From contig JAQGEQ010000267.1 of the NCBI GenBank assembly GCA_034620365.1, positions 1 through 64,000 of the forward strand: a DNA stretch of 64,000 nucleotides, read 5' to 3'. Of this stretch, positions 12,556-24,062 are shown piece by piece. The notes below the pieces were generated by a model. It made no database searches, had not been told where the DNA came from, and worked only from the letters and a program-made list of their open reading frames with translations. The DNA is from Pegea sp. RAD2-039. Taxonomy: Eukaryota > Chordata > Thaliacea > Salpida > Salpidae. Position 1 is the first letter of the stretch. Every line of letters starts with the position of its first letter. Both the position numbers and the translations under genes were made by a program.

Positions 12556-14351
12556 AAATTTAAAAAAAATAGTTAACTACTTGACTCTAATTAAGCTTAT
12601 TGTTAGTTTTATAAAAGTTAAAAAAGACTTAAAACAGAAACTTGTCATTACATAATCCGTGATCTTCATTAGCTGATAAAGTCATAAAAGGAAATTAATT
12701 AATCAAAACAAATCGGCGCATCGCAAATATCAATCTTCCAGAAAATACGAAACTGCTTAAACTAGAAATGAAAATGTTTAGAAGTTCTTCACTACTCGTC
12801 ACCATGTATCTAAAGATGCACTCATCATCATTTCATCATCATCAACAACTAAAGACTCATGCCTAGATGCATCTAATCGAGTATATATTATCATTTGATG
12901 CTAATATCGAAAACGTTAGTAATGTGAGACACAGTTTTTGGTCGGTTTCATGAAAGAGAATGGAGTAAAAAAAAGCTCACAACCGAAAAAATCAAATCAA
13001 AAATTTAATTAGTTTTAAAAACATGAAACCCAGAATGGAACTGTTACCATGATTAATTTGAAGATTGTCTTTTTGAAGTTTACTTGCTATCTATAAAATT
13101 TTACATTTTGTGATTTTTTTGTAGAATAAAGCAGAGGATGAAAGGAAGCTTATACTTTTTTGTGTTTGCAGATTTGCTTTGATTATTTTAGAGATTTCAA
13201 ACTACTCGCCTAACAATTGATCTTCGTAGTCAAGGGTGATAAATTGTTTTACAAACAAAAATATATCTAATAATTATTAATTTAGTTTGTTAAACATGAT
13301 ACTATTGAAATACTAATTGGATATTTATACAAATTAGCACTTCGATTTTTTTAAACATCTCTGCTAACCGTAAGAAAACGATATAAACTTTTGTTACGAA
13401 GAATTCTATTGTTTGGTTTTTTAAGGTGCTGAGGTCTCATCTGCATTATAGCAACCTAAGATGTAAAACTTTTCGACCAACCAGACAAAAACAATAACAA
13501 CTTTTAATACATAATTAATTACCAACTAAATACAAGTTAATCGTCAAGACCCTGTGACGTCAGTGAGAATGAATTGAAGATGAAATAATGAAATGATCAC
13601 TAAAATAAAGTGATCCTAACAGAATAAGGATCAATAAAAGTTTGATGATTTTGTAATCTGATAATAAATTCAAAAAACTAGCACACGGACACTCAGCAAT
13701 ACTGCAGTGTTGTTGTTGAAAAATAAAAAAGTTGGAAAGATTGGCCATTGAATAAAGTGAACAATAAACTTCTTTACAGAAATGAGATGCTGTTCAGAAT
13801 GGCTTCAATTTTCTTAAGTGTATTTTGATTAATTTTATTTAGGGTTAATTTCAAATTCAAAAAGTTTCAAAATTAAAAAAATAACTTCTTAAAAAAAGAT
13901 TAAACAATTTAACTCGTTTAAAAATAGTTTAGTTAATAATGAATTTTGGTTTTATTAAAAATCAAAAAAAAAGTCTTTGAGGAAATTAAATTATTATTCA
14001 AATACTTTCAATGACGTAACTGGGTCAGGATGACCGCCTATAGTTATTATGAAATTAAGTTTTGTATTCAAAATTTTTATTAACTTGTGTTATTAGTCAA
14101 ATTTCAAGTCAACGTGCTGAAGCAAAAGAGTTCTCAGCACCTTAATTTACTAAGCAATATATATCTTTATTTATATATATAGTTAAAAAGTGTTAACTAT
14201 TGAGATGCCGATTTGATAAATTCAAGATTCATCGGCTAATAAAGCTCAAAAATTACGTATTAAAAAGTTTCTGTTTTAAGTCTTATTCATCTTTTATAAA
14301 ACTAACTATAAGCTTAATCAGAATCAAGTAAATAACTATTATTTTAAATTT
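12556..14351 (+). repeat. S1 segment, copy 2 (palindrome centre)
   Basis: Complete S1 copy between A arms 3 and 4, which point towards it. TGACGTCA is at 13555-13562, the H block at about 13710-13800, and GTGCTGA...TCAGCAC near 14115-14140. A 62-codon minus-strand frame over 13560-13748 exists only because of a one-base difference in the AACTTTTTTATTTTTC run, so it is not treated as a gene. Confidence 0.87.
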
Positions 14352-14580
14352 AACAAGAATGACTAACAATTATCAAATGTTATCTACAAAAGTTAGTCAA
14401 AAAATTGTAGGAGTTTTAGACTGAAATTCAACCGCAAAATGCGGTCTCCAAATAAAAACGATCTAAAAAAGTGGAGATTTAATAAATTTCGTTAATGTTG
14501 AGATTTTTTCTGAGTTTTATAAAGTATAAAAAGTTTATTGTTTGTGGCTCTGGGTTACTTTTAAATGTGAAAAAAGTTTT
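14352..14580 (-). repeat. A arm 4 (A-i subfamily)
   Basis: Minus-strand arm. The hairpin reads GACCGC-atttt-GCGGTT, where the A-to-G change keeps a G-T pair. The box is CAGAGCCACAAACAATAAAC (about 14535-14553), with CCCAGAG instead of CACTGAG on its outer side. Confidence 0.84.
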
Positions 14581-14694
14581 AAAACTTTATCAGTAAAATA
14601 TATCTAATCGTCGACGTCTTTCAGTTGTGAAAGCGTTTCTTGTCACGTAATTGTCACGTTTCAATAAATCACTAAATTAAATCAGTTAATTAAA
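14581..14694 (-). repeat. P segment, copy 2
   Basis: Joined to the box side of A arm 4. It keeps CGTCGACG and both TGTCACGT motifs and runs straight into CTTCAGTAAATATTG of L2, with no vWA exon between. Confidence 0.82.
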
Positions 14695-15478
14695 CTTCAG
14701 TAAATATTGAATTTATTTTAGAAGATAGTGGAGATTTGTTGATAAGATAAAAATAAAATTACAATTTTCAGTTGTTACAGTTGAGTGATTTCTAATAAGT
14801 TTGAATAATTTGATAGAAATGTGATCTTTAATTTTAATACTAGATGAAAAATCAAGTTCCTTTATTTGTTTATTAGGTAATAGTTATTTTTAGATAATTA
14901 GCCAATAAATAGATTATTTTTTAGAATTTTTTTAATTTTAATCAGTTGTTTTGAATGACAATTTCTAGTTTTGGAAATAAACTAAATATTGAATTGATAT
15001 TTGGAAATTGCAGAGAATTGCTGATAACAAAAATAAAATGAACTTTTCAGTTGTTATGCTTGAATATTTTTTGAAAAGTTGAAATGAAATTTTCAATTTT
15101 ATAGAAATAATAAACATTTCATTTATGAATCAAAGTTTTTTACTTTTGATTTTACTTTTTGCAAATAAATTCGAATCATTTTCAAAATCTTAAAAAAAGT
15201 ATTTTTTCTAAAATAAGTAAAATCTAATTTGATAGAACTAGCGCTTTATTTTTGTAAACACACATTTAAACATAATTATTAATTTTTTCAATTTAATTTT
15301 GAAACTATTCTAGATTTAGCTTTTAATTACATTTTTTATCAACAAATATTCCTATTTTATAAAAAACTTATTTATATATAAAATGTTGAACAAATTTTTT
15401 ATGAAAATTTTTTAAACAATATTTTAGAAGCCGTTAAAATTTCAGAAGAAAATATTTGTTGAGATTTGTTTTATAAGT
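14695..15478 (-). repeat. L2 segment, copy 2
   Basis: Inverted L2 between P copy 2 and C arm 2. It lacks the TTGCTTAGTGG/TGCTGATG island that plus-strand copy 1 has, so P apparently replaces that part. No gene. Confidence 0.82.
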
Positions 15479-15928
15479 CCTTATCACTTTTGATTATCAG
15501 ATGCAGTTGATAGAAGAGCAAGGTTTAGTCTTCATTATTATCAAACTGAATTGACAAGCAGAAAAGATGCATGGGTATTAACTGGTTGGGGCAAAAATAA
15601 AATATAGCAAAAGTAAAATCTTGGATTCATAAATTAGAATTTTAATGTTTGTTGATTTTTACTTTTTACTATAATCAAAGCTTACGCCAGTGTAAAATAC
15701 AAGTATTCATATGAAATACCCATCCGTCTACAACTTTAATTTGAATATATTCAGTTGTAGAAAAAGTAGAATTTACAAATAGAAATCAAACCGTAAATAA
15801 CGATTCTCCAAAATATAATAACTTCAAGTAAATAGAGTATTACGTTTCCGGTTGTCATGGGAATATTTGCTGACTTTATAATTTCAAAGAAATTTAGTGT
15901 TTGTGGCTCAAATTCAGATAAAAATCAT
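15479..15928 (-). repeat. C arm 2
   Basis: Minus-strand C arm. TTATCAC at 15481 starts its tail. The hairpin is AATCGT-tattt-ACGGTT (about 15788-15807), where C-to-T leaves a T-G pair, so pairing is preserved. With B arm 3 it bounds an 1828-bp cassette. Confidence 0.86.
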
Positions 15929-16980
15929 CCAACTTAGAGAACTTTGGTTAGTAAATAAACAAATATCAAATCGATATAAACTTTTCTTGAAAAGTTAAAA
16001 AAAATTTTATGAATAAATTTAAATGGTAATATGAAGTTTGAGATTCAATGATTTTATAATCATTTTAAAGAAAAGAGAAATATTGTAATTTCAAAAATTT
16101 CAATTCCTAAAGATTTTGAGAAATGGATATGAATTAGATGAACAAATTCTGAAAAGATAATTTATGTGATGCTCATACTTTAAATCTTTATAAATTTTTT
16201 AGCTTTTAGTTTTTCAGGTCTTTCAGAAAAATAATCAAATATAAAAAAGTTTGCAAAAAAAGATTACATTTTATGAAAACAGAAATTTCTGAAATTTATT
16301 TTCAACTTTTTTCTGCAGTTTTTTAACTATTTCCCAAAATTTGTTTTCTATAAAAACTTATTTTTGTAATTTCATAATAAAACAAAATTTCTATTTTTGC
16401 GAAATTATATTTTCAAAAACTCTTTGGAAATAATTTCAGATTTAAATATTTACTAAACAAAAATAATTTTAATTTTAATCTACTTTTTCAATTAACAACA
16501 ATTCGATAGAAAAAAGTAGAAGCTTTAAATATTTAGTGAAAAAAAATCAGAATTTCAAATCTTCTATTTTTAATATTTAATATTTTAGATATTCTGTAAA
16601 ATTAAAAAATACTTTTTAAAAATAAACTCAAAGAAAAATTAAATATTAATGATATTAAAATGTTTGTGATGTAAAAACAACAGATATTTATCTGTAGTGG
16701 TGTTCAATGTATTTTTAAACATGTTTGTTTTAAACACAAAATATTTCTGCTAATATATAAACAAAAAAATTGTTTATTATTTTTATCATATAAATTTACA
16801 TGAAGTATTTAAGAAAATCTTTTTCAAAAAAAAAGACAATCAATATCTTTAAACTTAAAATAACGCTTAAAAATATATAATTGACCAAAACAAAAACAAA
16901 ATTTTAAAAATTAATTTTTCAAATGAAATATGTAAAATAATTTCATAATAAAAAAAAAATGAATTCAGTTTTTTAACAAA
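15929..16980 (-). repeat. L1 segment, copy 3 (short form)
   Basis: L1 with the end next to the B arm shortened: TTAAACTTAAAATAACGCTT (near 16850) is followed at once by ATAATTGACCAAAAC, and the GCAATCTATTCAAC island of longer copies is missing. ACAGATATTTATCTGT is at 16680-16695. Confidence 0.83.
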
Positions 16981-17311
16981 ATTTTAGATAAAACTGTTTT
17001 CACCTTTTTAATAAAATGCGCCACAAACACTAAGTTTCATTATTAGTTTAAATAATGCAAAAAGCTAACTAAATCCGAATTTGTAATGTTTCGAATGATT
17101 CATTTGTCTAAATTTGGAAACCGTTTCTTTTACGGTTGATAATTTATCAATACTTTCTACTTATTTTAAATAATTTTGTAGAAACTGAAGAAATAGATGG
17201 AAGGTATATAATGCCACTACATTCTATCTGCTTGCAGATTGGGTGTGAAAATAATAAATACTAGAAACTTCTCGTCTATCAACTGCACCTGATAGTCAAA
17301 GGTGATAAAAT
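16981..17311 (+). repeat. B arm 3
   Basis: The box GCGCCACAAACACTAAG is at 17019-17035. The hairpin AACCGT/ACGGTT (about 17119-17138) and the TTTCTAC/GTAGAAA stem are intact, and GTGATAA is at 17302-17308. It mirrors B arm 2 across the palindrome centred near 13.4 kb. Confidence 0.86.
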
Positions 17312-18240
17312 GTTTTGAAGAAATAAATTGTAAATTTTTGGAGTTAATATTTGATAGTTATAAGAACAAAAAAGATTTAATTAATTGTAACAAAAAAGAA
17401 TTGTCTAAAATTATTCAGTATATAAAATTTTTATTTAAAAATGCAGATAATTAATAATAATAAGGTTTAATTAACAGTTTTAGTTTCTACAGTTAAGTAA
17501 TATTTTAACAATTAAAAAAATAATATAAATTTAATTTTATAAAAAGTATTATAGTTTAAAACTATTTTTTTATTTATAATTTTTTGTTATTCTATTTTAT
17601 ATCAATTTTTAAGATCGATTAATTTTTAGCAAAATTTTGCTTTCAAATCACATCTTTTCAAAAAGCAAAAAAAAAAGATTGAAGTGGATTATTAAATAAT
17701 ATTAATATTAAATAATAATAATAATATATTAGAGGGTGGCTGCGCTTTGAGTCAAAGTATTAAAGATAAATATAAACAAAGTTAAATATAGAGAAGCTTG
17801 TTGAGAAATATATATTAATGTAGAAGACTACTCGTCACCATGTATTATGAACAACATCTCTTTTCTGTAAAGAAGTTTATTGTTCACTTTATTCAATAGA
17901 AAATCTTTCCAACTTTTTTTATTTTTAACAACAACACATTGAGTCTTTATGGAGTATTGCCGAGTCTCACTCTACTAGCTTTTCAGTAAATCATAAATTT
18001 GTTGACATCGAAAGTTTTTAAAAATATTTTTTGCTAAAATTTAATTAATCTAAAAAAATTATTTGAAATAGAATGTAACAAATTTAGATTTATAGTTAAA
18101 AAGATTAAACTTTTTTATGAAATTTTATTCTTTAATATTTTCAAACATTTCTAATACTACTCAACTTTAGCAATGACAAATTGTAATTACATTTCATTAT
18201 CAGCGATTGTTCCTAATTTTATAAAATTATTTGTTGATAT
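17312..18240 (+). repeat. S3 segment, copy 2
   Basis: Mirror copy of S3 copy 1. It has the AT palindrome (about 17690-17735), AGAGGGTGGCTGCGCTTTG, GTAGAAGACTACTCGTCACC, and the inverted H block (about 17850-17945). Confidence 0.82.
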
Positions 18241-18471
18241 ACTTTATATCGACTTGCTTTGTTCATTAAATGCTAATGTGGAGCGGTCAGCATAATTAGA
18301 GCATTCATCGGAGGACACATGGTGAAGAGTAGTAACGAACTTCCAAATTTGTTTGGTTGAGAAACAGTTTTATTATTTTAGTAAAAAAATTTAGTAACCG
18401 ATTTGGTTCTTAACAAAAATCTTAGAATATTTTTATATAAATTGTAATTTACAATTATTATAATTTTTGTA
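18241..18471 (+). repeat. W segment, copy 1
   Basis: Found only here and inverted at 59048-59254. It carries ATGCT-N14-AGCAT (18270-18293), on the minus strand ATGCTGACCG..., which looks like a form of the TGCTGA stem-loop of S1 and K with an A-T closing pair. ACACATGGTGAAGAGTAGTAACG lies beside it. No open frame of note. Confidence 0.7.
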
Positions 18472-18905
18472 ATTTGAGCCTCAAACACTAAATTTCTTTG
18501 AAATTATAAAGTCAGCAAATATTCCCATGACAACCGGAAACGTAATACTCTATTTACTTGAAGTTATTATATTTTGGAGAACCGTTATTTACGGTTTGAT
18601 TTCTATTTGTAAATTCTACTTTTTCTACAACTGAATATATTCAAATTAAAGTTGTAGACGGATGGGTACTTCATATGAATACTTGTATTTTACACTGGTG
18701 GAAGCTTTGATTATAGTAAAAAGTAAAAATCAACAAACACTAAAATTCTAATTTATGAATCCAAGATTTTACTTTTGCTATAGTTTATTTTTGCCCTAAC
18801 CAGTTAATACCCATGCATCTTTTCTGCTTGTCAATTCAGTTTGATAATAATGAAGACTAAACCTTGCTCTTCTATCAACTGCATCTGATAATAGAAAGTG
18901 ATAAA
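18472..18905 (+). repeat. C arm 3
   Basis: The box is altered to GAGCCTCAAACACTAA (18477-18492). The hairpin AACCGT-tattt-ACGGTT, the CTACAAC/GTTGTAG stem and the GATAATAGAAAGTGATAA tail are present. It follows W rather than L1, so it is not part of a facing-box cassette. Confidence 0.85.
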
Positions 18906-19974
18906 GACTTCTAAAACAAATCTCAACAAATATTTGCATCTGAAATTTTAACGGCTTCTAAAATATTGTTTAAAAATTTGTCATAAAAAATTTGTTCAAC
19001 ATTTTATATATAAATAAGTTTTTATAAATTGGGAATATTTGTAATAAGAAATGTAATTAAAAGCTAATTTTAAATATTTTTAAAATTAAATTGAAATAAT
19101 TAATAATTATGTTTAAATGTGTGTTTGCAAGCATAAAGCAATAACTCAATCAAAATAGATTTTTTCTTATTTTATAAAACAGACTATTTTTAAGATTTTG
19201 AAAATGATTCGAAATTATTTGCAAAAAGTAAAATCAAAAGTAAAAAACTTTGATTCATAAATGAAATGTTTATTATTTCTATAAAATTGAAAATTTCATT
19301 TCAACTTTTCAAAAAATATTCAAACATAACAACTGAAAAGTTCATTTTATTTTTGTTATCAGCAATTTTCTGCAAATTCCAAATATCAATTCAATATTTA
19401 GTTTATTTCCAAAACTAGAAATTGTCATTCAAACAACTGATTAAAATTAAAACAATTTCTAAAAAATAATCTATTTATTGGCTAAATATTTAAAAGTAAC
19501 TATTACCTAATAAACATATAAAGGAACTTGATTTTTCATCTATTATTAAAATTAAAGATCACATTTCTATCAAAGTATTCAAACTTATTAGAAATCACTC
19601 AACTGTAACAACTGAAAATTGTAATTTTATTTTTATCTTATCAACAAATCTCCACTATCTTCTAAAATAAATTCAATATTTACTGAAGTTTGAAGGACAT
19701 GTAACAAATCGATATTAACTTCTCTCACAAAGTAATCTTTTGCTTAGTGGTTGAAGATGCTGATGACTCTTCTGCTTCTAGCACAATCACTTGTAAACAC
19801 TCTTTGACTGATAACATCAAGTTAATAAAATTTGAAACACAAAACTTAAGTTCCAAAGTATTTTTTATAACTCTTTAATAAAGAGAAATTTCACTTTCAA
19901 CAAAGCTATTTTGTAAACAACTAATCTAAGAAAACTTAATCTTATTTTAAAAAAGTATTTATTTAAAAAATTGG
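18906..19974 (+). repeat. L2 segment, copy 3
   Basis: Complete L2 including the TGCTGATGAC...TAGCAC island (about 19755-19790) and TTCCAAAGTATTTTTT. It leads into the box of A arm 5. No P or vWA segment. Confidence 0.83.
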
Positions 19975-20375
19975 AAAACCCTTTTCACATTTAAAAATAA
20001 CACTGAGCCACAAATACTAAACTTTTTTAAATTATTAATAATCAGAAGAAACTCAACAAAATTGTGATCCCCTTCATTTTTTTAATAGTTGATTAATTTG
20101 GAGACCGCATTTTTGCGGTTGAATTTAAGTCTACAACTTCTACAATTGTTGACTAACTTTTTATTTACGGTTGAAAATCTATAAATAAATTCTACTAATT
20201 TTGAATAATTGTGTAGATGTTAAACAACAGATGCAAGATGTTTTATGCCAATGCATTCTATCTACTTGCAAAAATTGGGTTTAATAATAATGAAAAGTAA
20301 AAACTTCTTCTTTATCATCTGCACTTGATAGTCAAAGCTGATAAAGTCTTCTGAAAACAAAATTTAACAAATTAA
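19975..20375 (+). repeat. A arm 5 / E arm 4 chimera
   Basis: The first half is a normal A-ii arm with box CTGAGCCACAAATACTAAAC (20003-20022) and hairpin GACCGC-attttt-GCGGTT (about 20103-20120). At about 20160, inside the GACTAACTTTT motif, it switches to the hairpin half of an E arm (TTTACGGTTGAAAATC) and continues with the full E tail, CTGCACTTGATAGTC and CTGATAA. It therefore has two CGGTTGA motifs. Comparison with E arm 2 places the join. Confidence 0.8.
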
Positions 20376-20625
20376 TAATTGTAATATCAGTTAGTCATAA
20401 ATGTTATAAATTTGGAATAAAACGACATTAATAAGAATATTTTGTTTATAAATTGTTTTTTTTTTAATCGGTAAGATATATAGATAATAAAGTTTAATTG
20501 AAACTTTTAATTGGCATCATTAGTTTTATAAAAGCTTGAAAAATAAAAAATTATCATTTTTAAAGAAATCGGGTATTTCAAAACTATTAAGGAAGGAGTA
20601 AAATAATTGAAACTTTTTCTTATAG
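20376..20625 (+). repeat. E-tail linker before exon remnant
   Basis: Shared only with the inverted copy around 41918-42192. It contains ATTAGTTTTATAAAAGCTTG and ends in TCTTATAG, which has the form of a splice acceptor just before the exon remnant. Otherwise featureless AT-rich sequence. Confidence 0.65.
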
Positions 20626-20851
20626 AAGACATTTGTGGACAGATTTTCTTAGAAGGGATTTTCTCAATACTAATAATAGAATGTTGTTTGAATTTGGATA
20701 ATTACCTGATGACATAGTAGTAGATGTATGTTTGTGTTGTTGTCAAAGATAATGTCAGGATATTCATGTTCTTCTCAAACTTAATACTTGGCTGGAGGCT
20801 GGTAAATCTATAAGCTATAACAAATATAACAAAAAAGAAACTAATATATAA
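20626..20851 (+). pseudogene. Degenerate exon remnant, F-box-like, copy 1
   Basis: Codons from 20627 read through a protein-like stretch broken by two in-frame TAA (20699-20701 and 20750-20752), then a final TAA at 20849-20851. Readable pieces are RMLFEFG, LPDDIVVDV and CQDIHVLLKLNTWLEAGK. The spacing LPDD...(C)QDI..LL.LN.W matches the general form of an F-box, the domain that binds SKP1 in ubiquitin ligases, but that is a tentative family guess. TATAG directly precedes it. The inverted copy at 41692-41917 is the same length and has GAA where the first stop is here, so the stop arose in this copy. A captured, decayed exon of a host gene is the simplest reading. Confidence 0.5.
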
Positions 20852-21220
20852 ACAAATTCTTTAGGAATTTATTTATATTTTTTAATTATAAATTGAAATT
20901 AAATTATGTTCAAACTCAGTGGAATCCCAAAAAGTAAACTTCTTTAAATTGTAAAAATTAGTAAATAAGTTGACAACATTGCTACATATCTTGATATTAA
21001 CTTTATTAAAAAATTGAAAACTGTTATTCTACAGCTTTTTTATATCTATAAATTCTAGCTTTTTTGTAAGTAATTTATGTGAATAACAACAGAGAATGGA
21101 AAGAAGCTTTATACATATATTTCCTTTATGATTGCAGATTTGCTTTGACTATAATGAAGTTAAGAAACCACTCGACCAAACATTGTGTTAAGTAGTATAA
21201 GGTGAAAAAGTTTTTTAAAC
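20852..21220 (+). repeat. F arm 1 with flank
   Basis: A strongly diverged arm. The box is reduced to ACTCAGTGGAATCCCAAAAA (about 20915). The hairpin has decayed to AAACTGTTATTCTACAGCTT (about 21019-21040). The tail GATTGCAGATTTGCTTTGAC (about 21131), CCACTCGACCAAACATTG and AAGGTGAAAAAG still align to families A to E. Its only other copy is inverted at 41326-41634. Confidence 0.68.
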
Positions 21221-21779
21221 CAAAACAAAGTGAATCTTAGAATGTAAAAATTAATAGTTGGGAGTTCTTGTTTACTTTCTATTATAATTAAAACCCTGTT
21301 TACAAAAACTTAATACTTAGATTATTAGTAGGAAGTTAAAAGTATGATTTCAAAAGATGTTAACAATAATCAAATCAAATGTGAAACTATAAAAGAAATC
21401 CTAAAAACACATTTCCATCTACTTTTCAATTTACAACAAGTTTGTAGAAAAAAAGTAAAAGATTTAGATATTCAGTAAACAGAAAAACAAGTATTCAAAT
21501 TATGATAATCACAAACTTAACTTATGTTTTTATGATAGCTCCAAATTTGGGTTTTGTATAAACAGAAAAAAATAACTTTTGTTGTGTTCAGAATAATTTT
21601 AAAAAAATGTGAAATTTTTTCTGCAAAATGTGTTAAGTATGAAAAAGAGGTTTTTTCTTATTATTATTTAGTTGAGAAAAAGAATTTAAAAACGACATTT
21701 TTCAATTGATAGAAATAAATATGGAATTTATAATTTGCATGAATATTTTTTTTTTGATAAAATGAATTATAGTTTTTTT
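21221..21779 (+). repeat. N segment, copy 1
   Basis: Linker shared with the inverted copy at 40741-41325. The part from about 21500 (GATAATCACAAACTTAACTT) is a diverged K-like sequence whose short frame has early stops. It ends near GGCAAAAATATTTACTGAAG. No gene. Confidence 0.65.
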
Positions 21780-22596
21780 TTGGCAAAACAAATGGCAAAA
21801 ATATTTACTGAAGTTTGAAGGACATGTAACAAATCAATATTGACTTCTTTCACAAAGCAATCGTTTGCTTAGTGGTTGAAATTACTGAGGATCTTGACAT
21901 CTTGATATCTTTACATCACCTTTACACTTCCACCAATAACACCAAGTCAATACCAGATTGATTTAAAAATATATTTGTGTTTCGTGGTCATGCCCAGTAT
22001 ACTTGAAGGAAATGTTTAGACGAAGCTTAAATGGTTTCAAGTCTTAGCAGTTATTATTTTGCAAAATAAGTAAAAATTTCTCTTACATTAAGATTAAGAA
22101 GTTATCTTTTTTTATTTCTTGGCTTGAAGGAATTTTTATTGCTACTACTTCTTACATATTTTCGTATTTTCTTCTGTCATAGTATACTAAATTTAAAACC
22201 TTAAATTTAAATGATTAGTAATAATCTTATTTCTATTTAATTTGATGAAAATCTTTGACTAAAATTGTAAATTGGTTTTAAAAATACACGAAATTAAGAA
22301 CAAAGAAATAATGGTTGAAAAAGAAATGTTCTTGTAAAACCTAATAAGGATGAAAGGAAGTTTATACTTTTTTGTGTTTGCAGATTTGCTTTGATTATTT
22401 TAGAGATTTCAAACTACTCGCTCAACATTTGAAGCGCCGATTTGTTTTGATTAATTATTATCCTTTTAAGCCTTTATCGACTAATGAAGATCACGGATTA
22501 TGTAATGACAAGTTTCTGTTTTAAGTCTTATTTATCTTTTATAAAACTAACAATAAGATTAATCAGAGTCAAGTAGTTAACTATTGTTTTAAATTT
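21780..22596 (-). repeat. S2 segment, copy 2
   Basis: Inverted S2: the CACAAAGCAATCGTTTGC / TTGAAATTACTGAGG island (about 21850-21890), GGTCATGCCCAGTATACTTG (about 21987), the TTTGCAGATTTGC tail (about 22377) and AAGCGCCGATTTG, ending in the A tail. Part of the 5.6-kb inverted duplication with 36.8-42.4 kb. Confidence 0.8.
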
Positions 22597-22826
22597 AACA
22601 AGAATGACTAACAATTATCAGATGTTATCTACAAAAGTTAGTCAAAAATTGTAGGAGTTTTAGACTGAAATTCAACCGCAAAAACGCGGTTTCCAAATAA
22701 ACACGAACTACAAAAGTGGAGCTTTAATAATTTTCGTTTTTGTTGAGATTTTTTCTGAGCTTTATAAAGTTTAAAAAGTTTAGTGTTTGTGGCTCAGTGG
22801 TTTTTGTAAATGTGAAAAAAGTTTTA
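22597..22826 (-). repeat. A arm 6 (A-i subfamily)
   Basis: Clean minus-strand A arm: box CTGAGCCACAAACACTAAAC (about 22779-22798), hairpin AACCGC/GCGGTT (about 22674-22691), and both interleaved pairs CTACAA/TTGTAG and GACTAAC/GTTAGTC. Confidence 0.86.
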
Positions 22827-23731
22827 AAACTTTTTAAATAAATACCTTTTTTAAATTTAAGATTAAGTTTTCTTAGATTAGTTGTTTTAAAGAATAGTTT
22901 TGTTGAAAGTGAAATTTCTCTTTATTAAAGATTTATAAAAAAATACTTTGGAACTTAAGTTTTGTGTTTCAAATTTTATTAACTTGATGTTATCAGTCAA
23001 AGAGTGTTTACAAGTGATTGTACTAGAAGCAGAAGAGTCATCAGCATCTTCAACCACTAAGCAAACGATTGCTTTGTGAGAGAAGTTAATATCAATTTGT
23101 TACAAGTTCTTTAAATTTCAGTAAGCCTTGTATGTTTGTAGCAGGAGATTTGGTGATAACTAAAATTTAGAGTTGTTACAGTTGAGTGATTTCTAACAAG
23201 TTTGAATAAAACTTAAAGTTTTCAGAAATGAGAAACTTCTAAATTATGTTTTTAAGATCCTCATGTTCACTTTTTTTACCCTTATTTTGCAAAAAAGATA
23301 TTCAAATCATTTTATTCAAAAAAAAATTTCCGTGCAAATATTTTAGAAAAGCAATTACATAACTTGAAAGAAAATATTCATGGAAATTTTAATTTCAATT
23401 TTTATTTCTATCAATTGGAAAATTTCATTATTAAATTCTTTCTGTAAACTAATAAATAATAAGAAGAAAACTTCTGTTACAAACTTAACACAATTTACAT
23501 ATTTTGTAGAAATAAAATATTTATGAAAATTATACTGAACACCACAAAAGTTATTATTTTCTGTGTATAAAAACACATATTTGAAACTATCATCAAAACA
23601 TAAGTTAAGTTTATGATCATACTTCATACTATCAACATTACAGTTTGTGATCTTACAATTAATTAAATCTTTTTTGTTCCTCTAACTAACAAATATTAAC
23701 TCCAAAAATTTACAATTTATTTTTTCAAAAC
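22827..23731 (-). repeat. K segment, copy 2
   Basis: Inverted K between A arm 6 and B arm 4. It has the longest form of the K open frame (90 codons, 23355-23627, minus). A 4-base deletion relative to other copies shifts its second half, so the lengths differ from copy to copy. The composition is F, N, I, Y and K, as expected from AT-rich chance frames. Confidence 0.76.
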
Positions 23732-24062
23732 ATTTTATCACCTTTGACTATCAGGTGCAGTTGATAGACGAGAAGTTTCTAGTATTTATTATTATCACAC
23801 CCAATCTGCAAGCAGATAGAATGTAGTGGCATTATATACCTTCCATCTATTTCTTCAGTTTCTACAAAATTACTTAAAATAAGTAGAAAGTATTGATAAA
23901 TTATCAACCGTAAAAGAAACGGTTTCCAAATTTGGACAAATGAATCATTCGAAACATTAAGAATCTGGAGTTAGTTAGCTTTTTGTATTATTTAAACTAA
24001 TAATGAAACTTAGTGTTTGTGGCACAGTTTATTAAAAATGTGAAAACAGTTTTATCTAAAAT
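23732..24062 (-). repeat. B arm 4
   Basis: Minus-strand arm with box GTGCCACAAACACTAAG (about 24009-24025) and intact hairpin (about 23906-23925). TTATCAC at 23735 and the GTGATAA of C arm 4 bound a 2045-bp cassette. Confidence 0.86.

Noticed and set aside
13560-13748. 62-codon frame with a hydrophobic stretch as a small membrane protein
   Set aside because: The frame differs in other S1 copies because of one-base changes in an A/T run, so it is not conserved.
21980-22020. Open stretch around GGTCATGCCCAGTATACTTG in S2 as coding remnant
   Set aside because: Short open runs on both strands with stops soon after and no recognisable motif.
23355-23627. 90-codon frame as a gene
   Set aside because: It exists through a small deletion in one K copy. 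Other copies are open in other frames, and the residues are those of AT-rich chance frames.
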